NCBI RefSeq assembly: GCF_900129965.1
Contig: NZ_FQXM01000011.1
Span: forward strand, 62,001-126,000
Length of the DNA: 64,000 nucleotides
DNA from: Clostridium grantii DSM 8605
Lineage (GTDB): Bacteria; Bacillota; Clostridia; Clostridiales; Clostridiaceae
Direction of reading: 5' to 3'
The position numbers and the translations under genes were made by a program. The notes beneath the pieces were generated by a model. The model searched no databases. It was not told the DNA's origin and saw only the letters and a program-made list of their open reading frames with translations. This document shows positions 29,304-37,854 of this stretch, in pieces (within the stretch, counting starts at the first letter, position 1; the number at the start of each line of letters is the position of its first letter).

Positions 29304-29515
29304 ATTTTACTAAAATGATGACTAGTCACCTATAATATTTATAAATACTAGCCTTAAGTTACTACGAAAGTGACTACTAGTATATTGGAAACAAGCTAAA
29401 AAACTCTTATGATTAAAGTAGAATCTATTTTATAAAAATTATAGGAGGATGGTTACCATTGATAGGAAGTATAAAGTTAATCAAATAAGAACTATTTAAT
29501 TGGGGGATTAGAATA

Positions 29516-30328
29516 ATGAAAAAAATAGTTAGTATAGTAATAGTAATTTCTATGATGACACTTCTAGCTACTGGATGTTCTAAAAATACTTTTGAAGATA
29601 CTTCTGATGGTCCAAAGAATCAGGTTGAAACTTCAGGGAACGAAAAGAAAGATGATGCAAAGAAGGACGAGCCAGTTTTAGAAGAGGAAAAAAAAGTTGA
29701 GATAGATAAAAGCTTAACGGGAATGGAATTGTTAAATAGTATAAAATATGACGCTCCAGAAACCATTATAACAGAGACAGAATCAATAAATGCAGATAAC
29801 AGTGTTGTTAAAACTAAAACATATTCTAAGAATGATTCATATCGTATGGAAACCATGGATGAAAATACAAACACTAAAATGATTATGATTTACAATAAGG
29901 CAGATAAGGCTACTTACCAATATACTGAAGGTGAAAAAACCGGTGTTGTTATGCTAGATGGAGAATATGAAGAAGATGATGAAAAAGATAGTGGTGATAC
30001 TTCTATGGATGATGCTAGTTTTAAAGATTTGTTCACTTCAGAAAACGAGGAAGTTATTGCAAAAATAGATAATTTAGATGGGGAGGATGTTGTTTATTTA
30101 GAAATTAAAAATTATGATCCGGATTCAGGTATGTATACTGTGAAAATGTGGATTTCAATTAAATATTCAATACCATTAAAAACTGAAACTTATTCAGCAG
30201 GAAATAAAGTTAATGGAAGTAAGGTTACTAGTTTTGAAGCAAATGCTGATATAGATAATAAATTATTTGAAAAACCATCTGATATTGAGTTTCAAGAATA
30301 TTCTTTGGATACTTTATTTGAAAATTAG
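29516..30328 (+). CDS. Lipoprotein, LolA/DUF6612-like fold possible
   Basis: A 270-aa lipoprotein with signal peptide and lipobox LATGC (Cys21). A charged Lys/Glu-rich linker covers residues 40-70. A domain of about 200 residues follows, with repeated short strands (SVVKTKTYSKNDSYRMETMD, KMIMIYNKADKATYQYTEGE, MYTVKMWISIKYSIPLKTET). This pattern resembles LolA-like outer-surface lipoprotein domains of Firmicutes that bind hydrophobic ligands. GGGGGATTAG precedes ATG 29516. The function is unknown. Confidence 0.75.
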   Translation: MKKIVSIVIVISMMTLLATGCSKNTFEDTSDGPKNQVETSGNEKKDDAKKDEPVLEEEKKVEIDKSLTGMELLNSIKYDAPETIITETESINADNSVVKTKTYSKNDSYRMETMDENTNTKMIMIYNKADKATYQYTEGEKTGVVMLDGEYEEDDEKDSGDTSMDDASFKDLFTSENEEVIAKIDNLDGEDVVYLEIKNYDPDSGMYTVKMWISIKYSIPLKTETYSAGNKVNGSKVTSFEANADIDNKLFEKPSDIEFQEYSLDTLFEN

Positions 30329-30356
30329 GGTTTGTATCTCCTACTAAAATACAAAA

Positions 30357-30406
30357 GCACCGGTGCTTATTAACAAATTGTAAATATTGTTAATAAGTGC
30401 CGGCGC
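30357..30406. repeat. Repeat family F: hairpin with GCACCGGTGC end
   Basis: GCACCGGTGCTTATTAACAA pairs with a right arm ending TTAATAAGTGCCGGCGC. Half of the same element recurs at 33496-33521. It follows the lipoprotein stop by 28 bases and lacks a T-run. Confidence 0.65.
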
Positions 30407-30545
30407 CCACTCTCAACCTTACCCCTGGAAACTCCCACATACTAGGCAAACTCATTTTTGTGTTATATAAAAGTCCTCATACCAACTCTGAAATAAATAT
30501 TCCAGCCACTCCATCACTTCCATATAGTAATGCTTCTCTTTTTCA
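30395..30545 (-). pseudogene. Relic of a MutT/Nudix gene fused to another fragment
   Basis: Minus-strand reading gives NTKMSLPSMWEFPG and, after loss of one G, GKVESG. These match the Nudix entry segment of the intact enzyme at 61285 (TLPNQWEFPGGKVES). Upstream codons (EALLYGSDGVAGIFISEL, then a stop) do not belong to it. In the rest of 30407-30739 I see only an imperfect hairpin at about 30638-30686. Confidence 0.4.
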
Positions 30546-30739
30546 GTATAATTTTATATATATATTCTATTCTTTCTTAATTTATTAGAAAGGATTTTAC
30601 ACCCGATAGTTCATAGCCATCAAGTTAAGCTAAAAAAGCTATGCTGCTCTAAAGTATTTTACTACAATACTTGATAGAACAACATAGTTCATAATTACTC
30701 ATAATCTCGTCATCTTGTGGTTCATTTGTTAAATAATTA

Positions 30740-30817
30740 AGCAACAAAAACTGTTCCAGTTTTTGTAAGGGGTCAGGTGCTTTACAAAAATTGTAAATAA
30801 AATGAGCAATTTTTGAT
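30740..30817. repeat. Repeat family B (MITE-like), nearly full copy
   Basis: It starts AGCAACAAAAACTGTTCCAG and matches the complete 81-base copy at 58713-58793 in the opposite orientation. The far terminus has decayed (TTTTTGATTG instead of TTTTTGTTGCT). Confidence 0.8.
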
Positions 30818-30916
30818 TGATATCAACATTTTCACACTAAAGTTACTAATCCCTGATTACTACAAGCTTTTTGATATTAGATCACAATTTAAAAAGAAAC
30901 TTAGTAATTCACGTTT

Positions 30917-31855
30917 CTATAATTTTTCCATGATTTCTTTTATTGTTTCAATTGATAATCCAGTTAATGCAGATATTTGATCTATTGATAAATTTAAAGA
31001 AATGGCATTTTTAACAGTAACTATTTTTTCTTCTTCTCTTCCCTCTTCTCTTCCCTCTTCTCGTCCCTCTTCTCTTCCTTCAATCCATCCTTCTACCTTA
31101 GCTGTAGACATTATATCTCTCTCAATTGCTATAGCTTCTAAATGTTTTTCATAGGCTCTTCGATCCTTTTGTTCTAGTTTTGTAAGATTTAATTGTCTCT
31201 CTGCTTCTTTGATATACTTGGACTTGAATTCCTTTTTGATTTCTGAATTTTTAAGCATATATATCCATTCATCTATATCTTCTTTTACAGTATTTTTAAA
31301 TCTTTCTATATTAATTAAATAATACTCTGGAAATATATTGTTTTTCTCTTTAAAAGTTACCTTATCATCACCTGTATCATCTATATACACTACTTTATTT
31401 TTCACCTTCAATTTTTCATTTGTATGCATTCCATAAAATTCTGTAGTTCCATAATAAATATAATCTTTTCCGGTGCCTAAATTAAAATAAAGGATGCTAA
31501 CTGAAATAACCTTTGAAATATCTTTATATTTGTCACCTAATTTAAAATAATCTACTATAACTTTGGAGCTTCCATAAAGAACTCTTTCTAAGTAATCAGA
31601 TTCTCTTTCGTTTTGTATTTCAACTATTATCTTCTCTTTATTTTCATCTTCTACAAGAATATCTACTCTATTAAATTTATTGGTTTCACTTGTTTGATTG
31701 CCTTCACTCTCTAAAATATTTAAAATAACGATATCTTTTTTAAGTAACGCTGTTAGCAAGCCTTCTAACACATTAAAGTTACTTTTATCCCGTAACATCT
31801 TCTTTATAAACCAATCAAACCTTATTAATTTATTTGAATTTTCCATTGAATTCAC
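30917..31855 (-). CDS. Rpn-family recombination-promoting nuclease (PD-(D/E)XK)
   Basis: A 312-aa protein of the Rpn/PDDEXK transposase-like family. N-terminal RFDWFIKKMLRDKSNFNVLE leads into a nuclease core NRVDILVED...KIIVEIQNERE, with the Asp and E-x-Q of the PD-(D/E)XK site. Near the C-terminus four copies of EEGR (12-base DNA repeats) precede an ALTGLSIETIKEIMEKL helix. Rpn proteins are DNA endonucleases that raise recombination, recently linked to phage defence. A paralogue lies at 59146-60078 and a deletion relic at 41846-42027. Confidence 0.88.
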   Translation of the reverse strand: MNSMENSNKLIRFDWFIKKMLRDKSNFNVLEGLLTALLKKDIVILNILESEGNQTSETNKFNRVDILVEDENKEKIIVEIQNERESDYLERVLYGSSKVIVDYFKLGDKYKDISKVISVSILYFNLGTGKDYIYYGTTEFYGMHTNEKLKVKNKVVYIDDTGDDKVTFKEKNNIFPEYYLINIERFKNTVKEDIDEWIYMLKNSEIKKEFKSKYIKEAERQLNLTKLEQKDRRAYEKHLEAIAIERDIMSTAKVEGWIEGREEGREEGREEGREEEKIVTVKNAISLNLSIDQISALTGLSIETIKEIMEKL

Positions 31856-32045
31856 TTCCTATCTATAAGTAATAATTCATCTTTCTATATTAATTATACA
31901 ATAATTAACTTGCAAAAGTAAATTATTGTGTTTCCTTTTATATTATTTACAAATAATTCGATTTTATACGCATGTACGTTCTTTTTTCTTTTTAAATATC
32001 TAAAATAGCAACAAAAACTGTTGAGAAGAATTATTAATTGTATTT

Positions 32046-32073
32046 TAAATCACCTCAAAGGGTGATTTTTTTA
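32046..32073 (+). terminator. Terminator-like hairpin without an obvious upstream gene
   Basis: AAATCACC and GGGTGATTT pair, followed by a seven-T run. A 17-base piece of repeat family B (AGCAACAAAAACTGTTG) lies just before it at about 32008. The hairpin may belong to a lost gene. Confidence 0.6.
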
Positions 32074-32123
32074 TTTTGCCTTCTAATATATACTTAAATT
32101 AAGAATACATATAGGAGGATAAT

Positions 32124-32644
32124 ATGAAGAAAAGAATTTTGTCAAGTATTTTGGTATTTTTATTGATTGTTACATCTATGGCTGGATGTGCGAAAAACCA
32201 AAAGCTAAATGGGGATAATTTAGAGGCACAGGTTGATGGTGTGAAGCTAAAAATATCCTCACTAACCTTAGATGAACAAGCAGAATGTATCATAAAAAAA
32301 GTAGACGCACCTGCTGTAATGGGCGAAATAGAGGTTGATGCATATGATTTTTCCATAGACACTCAGGAGGAACTTGCAGCAATTTTAGAATTAGTGATAC
32401 CTTATAAAAAAAGTGACATTGAAGAAGGTATGACTGCAGAAGAGAGTGTTGGTGCCGGTTATTATAATGAAGAAACTAAAGAATGGGAACCAGTTATTTT
32501 AAATATGAAACCATACTTAATGCTTCCTATGAAGGTGATGATAGCGTTTCATTACAGGGTAGTTTAATCGAGTCTTTTAGCTCTGAAGATGGTGAATTAA
32601 CAATAACAGCAGACCTAAAAGCGAAAAAAACTTTAGATAAATAA
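32124..32644 (+). pseudogene. Lipoprotein gene with a frameshift near its 3' end
   Basis: The frame from ATG 32124 encodes a lipoprotein (lipobox SMAGC, Cys21) and reads to YNEETKEWEPVILN, then drifts to a stop at 32567. A second frame carries on as EGDDSVSLQGSLIESFSSED...LKAKKTLDK to TAA 32642-32644, which fits the gene plan. The shift lies near 32500-32530. It ends 10 bases before the Lgt-like gene, with the AAAGGAG site between, so the two form an operon. Confidence 0.7.
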
Positions 32645-32654
32645 AGGAGAAAAA

Positions 32655-33494
32655 ATGCATCCTAATATTAATTTTAGTTTCTTTGGACAACAGATAGTAT
32701 TAAAAAGTTATTCAACTTTTATGGTTTTAAGCATGACAATAGGTTTTTTATTGTCATGCTACTTGTTAAGAAAAAAAACATATAAGTGGTCAGAAATCTT
32801 GTGTATATATTTATTGATAATTATTTTCTTTTTATTAGGCGCAAGAGGGTTAAATTATTTTGTGAATTATAAATATTTTAGAGAAAATAATATAAGCTTT
32901 TTCTTATTAAAAACAGCATATTTTTCTTTATACGGAGGAATCGTAGTAGCTTTTTTAGTAAGTATACTTATCAATAAAATTATAAAAAAGAATATTAAAG
33001 TATTTTTAGATACTTTGACTACCCCATTTTTTATTAGTTTCATTATTATGAGGATTGGTTGTTTTCTTAATGGGTGCTGTGGAGGAAAACACACAAATTC
33101 TTTTCTTGGAGTTCAATTTCCACATAAAGATGAGGCAGTTCTAAATGGCATAATTGGTTCAAAATTAATTCAATCTATTTACAATGGTAAGAGTTACCCT
33201 ACTCAATTATTTGAAGGAGGATTTGCACTTTTATTTATATTAGTTGTCCTTTTATTAAGAAAAAAGATTAAGCTAAAAGAAAGCGTGTTTTTTATTCTTT
33301 CTGCTATGTACTTTTCTGCTTTTAGATGGTTTGTGTTGTATTTTAGAATATTACCCTATGAGTACTATATAACAAGAATTTTTTATCCTGTTCTTTATTT
33401 TTCTATTATCTTAATTGGGGTTATAAAACTCTTTATAGATTTCCATTTTCATCATGAGAAGAATACTCGCTATTGTAAAAAGCCTTCTTACTAG
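32655..33494 (+). CDS. lgt: Divergent prolipoprotein diacylglyceryl transferase (Lgt) paralogue
   Basis: A 279-aa polytopic protein of the Lgt family, with about seven helices. Family marks are SLYGGI (residues 91-96), RIGCFLNGCCGGKHT (133-147) and YPTQLFEGG. Housekeeping Lgt has an R-I-G-N-F motif; the Cys-rich version here is typical of divergent Lgt-like proteins. Lgt moves diacylglycerol from phosphatidylglycerol to the lipobox Cys. It lies directly after a lipoprotein gene, so it may have served that substrate, now broken. It could be a second, specialised enzyme. Confidence 0.82.
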   Translation: MHPNINFSFFGQQIVLKSYSTFMVLSMTIGFLLSCYLLRKKTYKWSEILCIYLLIIIFFLLGARGLNYFVNYKYFRENNISFFLLKTAYFSLYGGIVVAFLVSILINKIIKKNIKVFLDTLTTPFFISFIIMRIGCFLNGCCGGKHTNSFLGVQFPHKDEAVLNGIIGSKLIQSIYNGKSYPTQLFEGGFALLFILVVLLLRKKIKLKESVFFILSAMYFSAFRWFVLYFRILPYEYYITRIFYPVLYFSIILIGVIKLFIDFHFHHEKNTRYCKKPSY

Positions 33495-33495
33495 T

Positions 33496-33521
33496 GCACC
33501 GGTGCTAATTAACAAATTGTA
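33496..33521. repeat. Repeat family F, half copy
   Basis: GCACCGGTGCTAATTAACAA then ATTGTA matches the left arm of 30357-30406. It begins two bases after the Lgt-like stop codon. Confidence 0.6.
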
Positions 33522-33599
33522 CTTAATTCAAAAGTTTAAGGAATATTATTCTCTACAATTATAACTTAATTTTACAACATATGATATATAATTACCCAA

Positions 33600-34182
33600 T
33601 TCCCAAAGCTTCTTCAACATCACTTCGGGTGATTTCTTTTTTGATTCTCAAATAATCTTAGTATCCGTAAATACTTTTCATCTTCTACGCTTAATTCTTG
33701 CGCATGTGTGTTAGGTAGAATAACCCTAAATGCACCTTCTACATTTTCAAACTTGGGTTGTACAGGTAAACCTTTGTAACAACTGATTATCTTGCTAATC
33801 CCTGTGCCATATGCCTCAATTAATTTCATTCTATAAAATAGTCTTGCTAATTTTTCATTTCTTGGTTGTGATGCTTCCATCATAGCAGCCTCTAATGATA
33901 ATCCTGATACCAGTCCACCTAAAGAGATAATCTCTAAACGGTCAGAGTAAAGGTTTATAAATGTACTACCACTAAATGAATAATCTCTATGAACGATAGC
34001 ATTCAGCAAAGCTTCACGAATAGCATCTTCTGGATAATCCCTCTCATCTGTGCGTAGTAAATCATGAAAGGTGGCTTTTGTACCATTATAAAAATCTATT
34101 GTTTTATAAGCATCTGTAAGCTGAACAAATATGGAACCAGTAAGTTCTTTTCTATCTTTAAACACTAGCCTAGCTGTGCCTT
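33600..34182 (-). pseudogene. Truncated copy of the AlbA/ATPase-like gene at 43829-44905
   Basis: About 580 bases match 43925-44508 almost base for base. The copy keeps DAYKTIDFYNGTKATFHDLL through NTHAQELSVEDEKYLRILRL, but one added T near 33640 shifts the frame and ends it early (RNHPK). The 5' end stops at 34182, seven bases before a broken repeat B element. It lacks the N-terminal domain, so it is not functional. Confidence 0.8.
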
Positions 34183-34188
34183 ACAGAT

Positions 34189-34374
34189 AGCAGCAAAAAC
34201 CATTCCAGTTTTTGTAAGGTACCTGACCCCTTACAACATAATAATTTCAGGGTTAAATAACTTTACTATACTTGAAACTAATATCTTTAGTTTTTTATTC
34301 ATTTAATCAACATCCTTTGTAATAGGTTTGCAGAAATATATCAAAAAACAAAGAATGGAACAGTTTTTGTTGCT
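34189..34374. repeat. Repeat family B interrupted by about 115 bases
   Basis: The left part (AGCAGCAAAAACCATTCCAG onward to 34240) and right part (GGAACAGTTTTTGTTGCT, 34357-34374) are separated by foreign sequence. Minus-strand codons there read MNKKLKILVSSIVKLFNPEI, which resembles part of a ROK-type sugar kinase; too short to be sure. Confidence 0.55.
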
Positions 34375-34402
34375 TATTAAAGAATTGCTCTAAATAAATA
34401 TA

Positions 34403-34434
34403 TAAAGGTGTTTTTTCTAAGAAAACACACCTCT
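34403..34434 (-). terminator. Terminator of the gerAB-like gene
   Basis: AGGTGTGTTTTCT pairs with AGAAAAAACACCT on the minus strand just after the stop codon at 34439. Confidence 0.7.
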
Positions 34435-34438
34435 CAAG

Positions 34439-35545
34439 TCACAAGAACTTTATTTTCTTATACTCTTTAATTGAGGATACTATTAAAAGAATAACAGGGA
34501 AAATAAATAAAAAGAAAAGTGACCAATAAGTCCAAAATTTATCGTTATACTCCCAATAGGCTAATATATTTGGAGTAAGAAAAATAGATAGATTTAACAT
34601 TAAGAATGCAGTAGGTGTTAATAAAAAGCTATGATCATGAAAATCAAATAACTTGATTATTGCTTTACATGTTGCTAGTAAATAAACACTTGTTTTAATA
34701 AGTGCAGATAATATATAGACTAGGGTCATTATAATTTCTATTCTTTGTATAGCATCCCCAATTTGAATTTTAGACATAGTAATATATGTAGGATAAAAGG
34801 TTGAGGAAGCTACTTTTACCCCTAATACTAAAATATTAGTGCTAGAAGTTAGTAGTAAGATTAATCCTGATATTAATGTACCTGAAATATAAATTTTATA
34901 AGCAGAATTTCTTTCTTTTAAGTTAGATAAAACTGCAGAAAGAGTTACAATCTCACCAAAAGGAAAGGTATATGCATAGAGAACACCCATCATGATTGGA
35001 CGCACACCGGTATTAAAAAATGGTCTAATATTATTAAAATCCATATCAGGTATTGAAAATGCAATTGAAAATCCGATTATAGGAATAACCCATATAAGAA
35101 AGTATTCACTACATCTTCCTAGGATATATATTCCTAATTTTGAGGTGTAAAGACATAAAAGGAGAAAAAACATTTTTATTACAAGCAATGGAGTACGGTC
35201 CAAATAAGTTAAATTAGTAAAATAAGCAAAATTCATCAATACCATAGTTCCTTCCTCTAAAAGAAAGTAAACATAAAGTGTTATAAATATCTTACCAATG
35301 AATCTTCCAAAACATATTTCAATAATATCAAATAGATCTTTATTAGGATATGTGTAATATAGCTTACTTAAGATAAATGACATGAATATTGTAATAGCTA
35401 TTGTTAGAATAAGTGCTACCCAAAAATCCTCCTTTGCTTGGATACCTCTTACACCTAGGATAGCATTTGATAAGATAAACATTATTACTATACAAATACC
35501 TTGTTTTTCCGTAAGGATTGTTTTGTTCAAAATATATTCCTCCAA
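34439..35545 (-). CDS. GerAB-like spore germination permease
   Basis: A 368-aa membrane protein of the endospore germination permease family (APC superfamily), with ten predicted helices. It begins LTEKQGICIVIMFILSNAIL and includes YPNKDLFDIIEICFGRFIGK, a segment typical of GerAB proteins. GerAB subunits form the nutrient-sensing part of Ger receptors in the inner spore membrane with GerAA and GerAC. Neither partner is present here, so it is an orphan. GGAGG precedes ATG 35545. Confidence 0.88.
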   Translation of the reverse strand: MEEYILNKTILTEKQGICIVIMFILSNAILGVRGIQAKEDFWVALILTIAITIFMSFILSKLYYTYPNKDLFDIIEICFGRFIGKIFITLYVYFLLEEGTMVLMNFAYFTNLTYLDRTPLLVIKMFFLLLCLYTSKLGIYILGRCSEYFLIWVIPIIGFSIAFSIPDMDFNNIRPFFNTGVRPIMMGVLYAYTFPFGEIVTLSAVLSNLKERNSAYKIYISGTLISGLILLLTSSTNILVLGVKVASSTFYPTYITMSKIQIGDAIQRIEIIMTLVYILSALIKTSVYLLATCKAIIKLFDFHDHSFLLTPTAFLMLNLSIFLTPNILAYWEYNDKFWTYWSLFFLFIFPVILLIVSSIKEYKKIKFL

Positions 35546-35683
35546 GCCATAGCACCAAACTCATTATTTTAACAATTAGTTTACCCTAAAAAATATTATT
35601 TATAATAATAAAATTATTTCACACACTAGCCTATAAGTAGCTTTTAATTTCACTAGAGAGAAACAACTTTTGGGAAACATTCA

Positions 35684-35944
35684 TTAAAAAGAGAATAGTA
35701 AAAATAATGAGATAGATAAGCTTGAAGAAAGATAGAAAGCTCCCTTTTCATTAAGTTTTTCAAATATTCTTAAGTTATAATATCCCAAATCCTTGATGCA
35801 TAGATCTTTTGCTTCAACGTCATATATTACATCATGCATGCAATCTGAATCGCTTTTAGTCCCACTAGAAAAACCTACATTATTAAACTTTCCAGTAAGA
35901 AGGACCATACTCAACATTAAATTTGGCAGCAGCTTTGCTACTTT
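35684..35944 (-). pseudogene. Internal fragment of an IS4-like transposase
   Basis: Minus-strand codons read VAKLLPNLMLS, GKFNNVGFSSGTKSDS, then VEAKDLCIKDLGYYNLRIFE. The D-L-G-Y-[FY] motif and its spacing are typical of the second catalytic Asp region of IS4-type DDE transposases. Both ends are missing. It is fused directly to the tnpB remnant at 35945. Confidence 0.6.
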
Positions 35945-36497
35945 AATTCTAGCTTTTTTCTGATTTCTTTAAGTGCTTGGCATTACTAAAAAACACTCCA
36001 TCACTTGTTATTGCAAATTCCTTTATTCCTAAATCTACACCAATTTTTTTATCTGTTTTAGCTAGTTCAACAATTTCAGTTTCAACTAAAATACTAATGA
36101 AATACTTTCCACTAGGTACTTTGATATGATTGTTTTCAATGTATATAGTGCCCTTTTGATTATTAGTTGTGTAGTTATTGGTATTGGTTTTCTTCTTGAA
36201 TTTTGGGAATCCTACAGATTTATCTCTAAAGAAATTCTTATAAGCCTTATCTAAATTCATTTGGGCATTGGCAAGCGCTAAACTATCAACTTCCTTTAAC
36301 CACTCAAATTCACCCTTGTACTGTGCAGGGGTAGGATATTTCATAGTCTTAATATCTATGGATTTATTTTCCTCATATGATTTAATTCTATCTCCTAGCA
36401 TTTTATTATATACAAATCTAGTGCATCCAAAAGTCTTAGCTAAATATACTTTTTGCTCTTCATTGGGATATATTCTGAATTTGTATGCTTTTAGTAT
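35945..36497 (-). pseudogene. tnpB: Decayed IS605-type tnpB (RNA-guided nuclease family)
   Basis: The family start ILKAYKFRIYPNEEQKVYLA reads from an ATA codon at 36497, where ATG is expected behind GAGGTGAG; a secondary ATG at 36401 starts a shorter frame. It continues through FEWLKEVDSLALANAQMNLD and GFPKFKKK. About 30 residues are missing before SGKYFISILVE. RuvC-I is present (GVDLGIKEFAI), but the frame breaks in AAAAAA after KHLKKSEK, and RuvC-II and RuvC-III are gone. The product cannot cut DNA. Confidence 0.8.
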
Positions 36498-36589
36498 TTT
36501 CTCACCTCATTTCATTCCTTAATCTTTAATTTCCACAATTGTTTTTTAGAAATCTGTTACTTACACTTATATATAATCCATACTTACTT

Positions 36590-36690
36590 ATTCGTCAAGA
36601 AGTTATTATTTTTGGTATCGAACCAAAAATAATAAGGGCTATCCATCTCCCACTTATAGAAGATAGGAGAATTCCGCCCTTTTAGTTAAA
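36590..36690 (-). repeat. IS605-like right-end structure, copy 1
   Basis: A hairpin (TTATTATTTTTGGT with ACCAAAAATAATAA) adjoins a conserved 50-base structured block (GGGCTATCCATCTCCCACTT...GAATTCCGCCC). The block recurs exactly at 41698-41787. Read on the minus strand, the block, hairpin and terminal TTGAC(G/A)AA resemble a TnpB-element right end that encodes the guide RNA scaffold. The position 90 bases upstream of the tnpB remnant is unexpected. Confidence 0.55.
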
Positions 36691-36691
36691 A

Positions 36692-37675
36692 GGTGTACAA
36701 CCCAAATATAGGGTTATAGCAGATTTTAGAAAAGATAACTCGCAAGCTCTTGAAAATGTTTTTAAATCCTTTGTAGATTACTGCATTAATTTGGGGCTAT
36801 ATGGTAAAAACTTAGTAGTTCTTGATGGTACAAAGATAGAAGCTTCTGAATCAAAGCGCAAGCATTATAGTCTAAATAAATTATCTAAAGTAAGAGAATT
36901 AGCTCAAAATAAAATTAATGACTATATTCATCAACTAGAAGTAAACGATAATTTGGATGAGAATAATAATGATTTTGATAGAGAGTCATTTATTTCTGCA
37001 ATAAAATCACTAGAAGAAAAGTTACAATATTATAGAGATTTGGACACTAAAATAGTTTTAAACGATGAAAGTGAGATTAATTTCACTGACCCAGATGCTA
37101 AGACTGTTAAATTTGGCGCTAGTCAAGGTACTGATGTGGGGTATAATGTGCAAACAGTTGTAGATACCAAAAATAAGCTAATAGTTACTTATGATGTGAT
37201 TAATAATTCCGCCGACCAAGGCCAATTGTACAATATGAGTAAAAAAGCAAAAGAAATCTTTACTGTGGATTCAATTGAAGTTCTAGCAGATAAAGGATAT
37301 TTCCATACAAAAGATTTTATCAAATGTAGTGAAGAAAGCATTATACCTTATGTTGCGAAACCAACTTACTCAAATAGTATAGGAGATACCATATATTTTA
37401 GTGAAAAATTTAAGTATTTAAAAGATGAAGATCTATATATTTGTCCAGAGGGGCAAAAGCTATATTGCAATACTAAAAAGATAAATACTAAAAAGATAAA
37501 TGCTAAACAAAAAAAGTACTTTAATTATGATGCTTGTGGTGCTTGTAAAAATAAATTAAAATGCACAAGTTCATCAAAGGGAAGAACTATAACAAGAAAA
37601 GAAACTGAGGATTTTGTAGAAAATGTAAATAATCGTGTTAAAGAATGTAAAGCTAAATTTAAAAAGATATTCTAG
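36692..37675 (+). pseudogene. 5'-truncated IS1182-family transposase
   Basis: The frame opens at GVQPKYRVIADFRKDNSQAL, an inner segment of IS1182 transposases (R-T-I-A-x-F-R). It continues through LVVLDGTKIEAS, FGASQGTDVGYNVQTVVD and VEVLADKGYF-like VLADKGYFHTKDF, which carry DDE residues, and a Cys-rich DACGACKNKLKC motif. The N-terminal 100 or so residues and the C-terminus are missing, so it is inactive. ATG 36791 would only give an internal 294-aa piece. Confidence 0.8.
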
Positions 37676-37704
37676 GAGTTGAAAAACTCCTAGAATATCT
37701 TTTT
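37661..37704. terminator. Perfect 20-bp hairpin overlapping the IS1182 remnant end
   Basis: AAAAAGATATTCTAGGAGTT pairs exactly with the arm at 37685-37704 around GAAA and ends in a T-run. It contains the stop codon of the transposase remnant. Confidence 0.8.
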
Positions 37705-37810
37705 AATGTACTTTATTATTTTAGATTTAAAAAGTATGAAATATTCATAACGGTAGCTTAAACAGCAACAATACTTCTATTTGTTGCTGTTGTGCAATCT
37801 AATTTATGCA

Positions 37811-37854
37811 CAACCTGCTGGGGTGTTTGCGAAATCTTTAAATTTAGTTTGCTA
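37811..37854. repeat. Repeat family C copy that supplies a stop codon
   Basis: It runs from CTGGGGTGTTTGCGAAATCT to TTTGCTA. Its last three bases (CTA, 37852-37854) are the TAG stop of the adjoining minus-strand flavoprotein gene, so insertion may have trimmed that gene. Confidence 0.8.

Noticed and set aside
30357..30406. Rho-independent terminator of the lipoprotein gene
   Set aside because: The hairpin lacks a T-run on either side, and half of it recurs elsewhere, so it is treated as a dispersed repeat.
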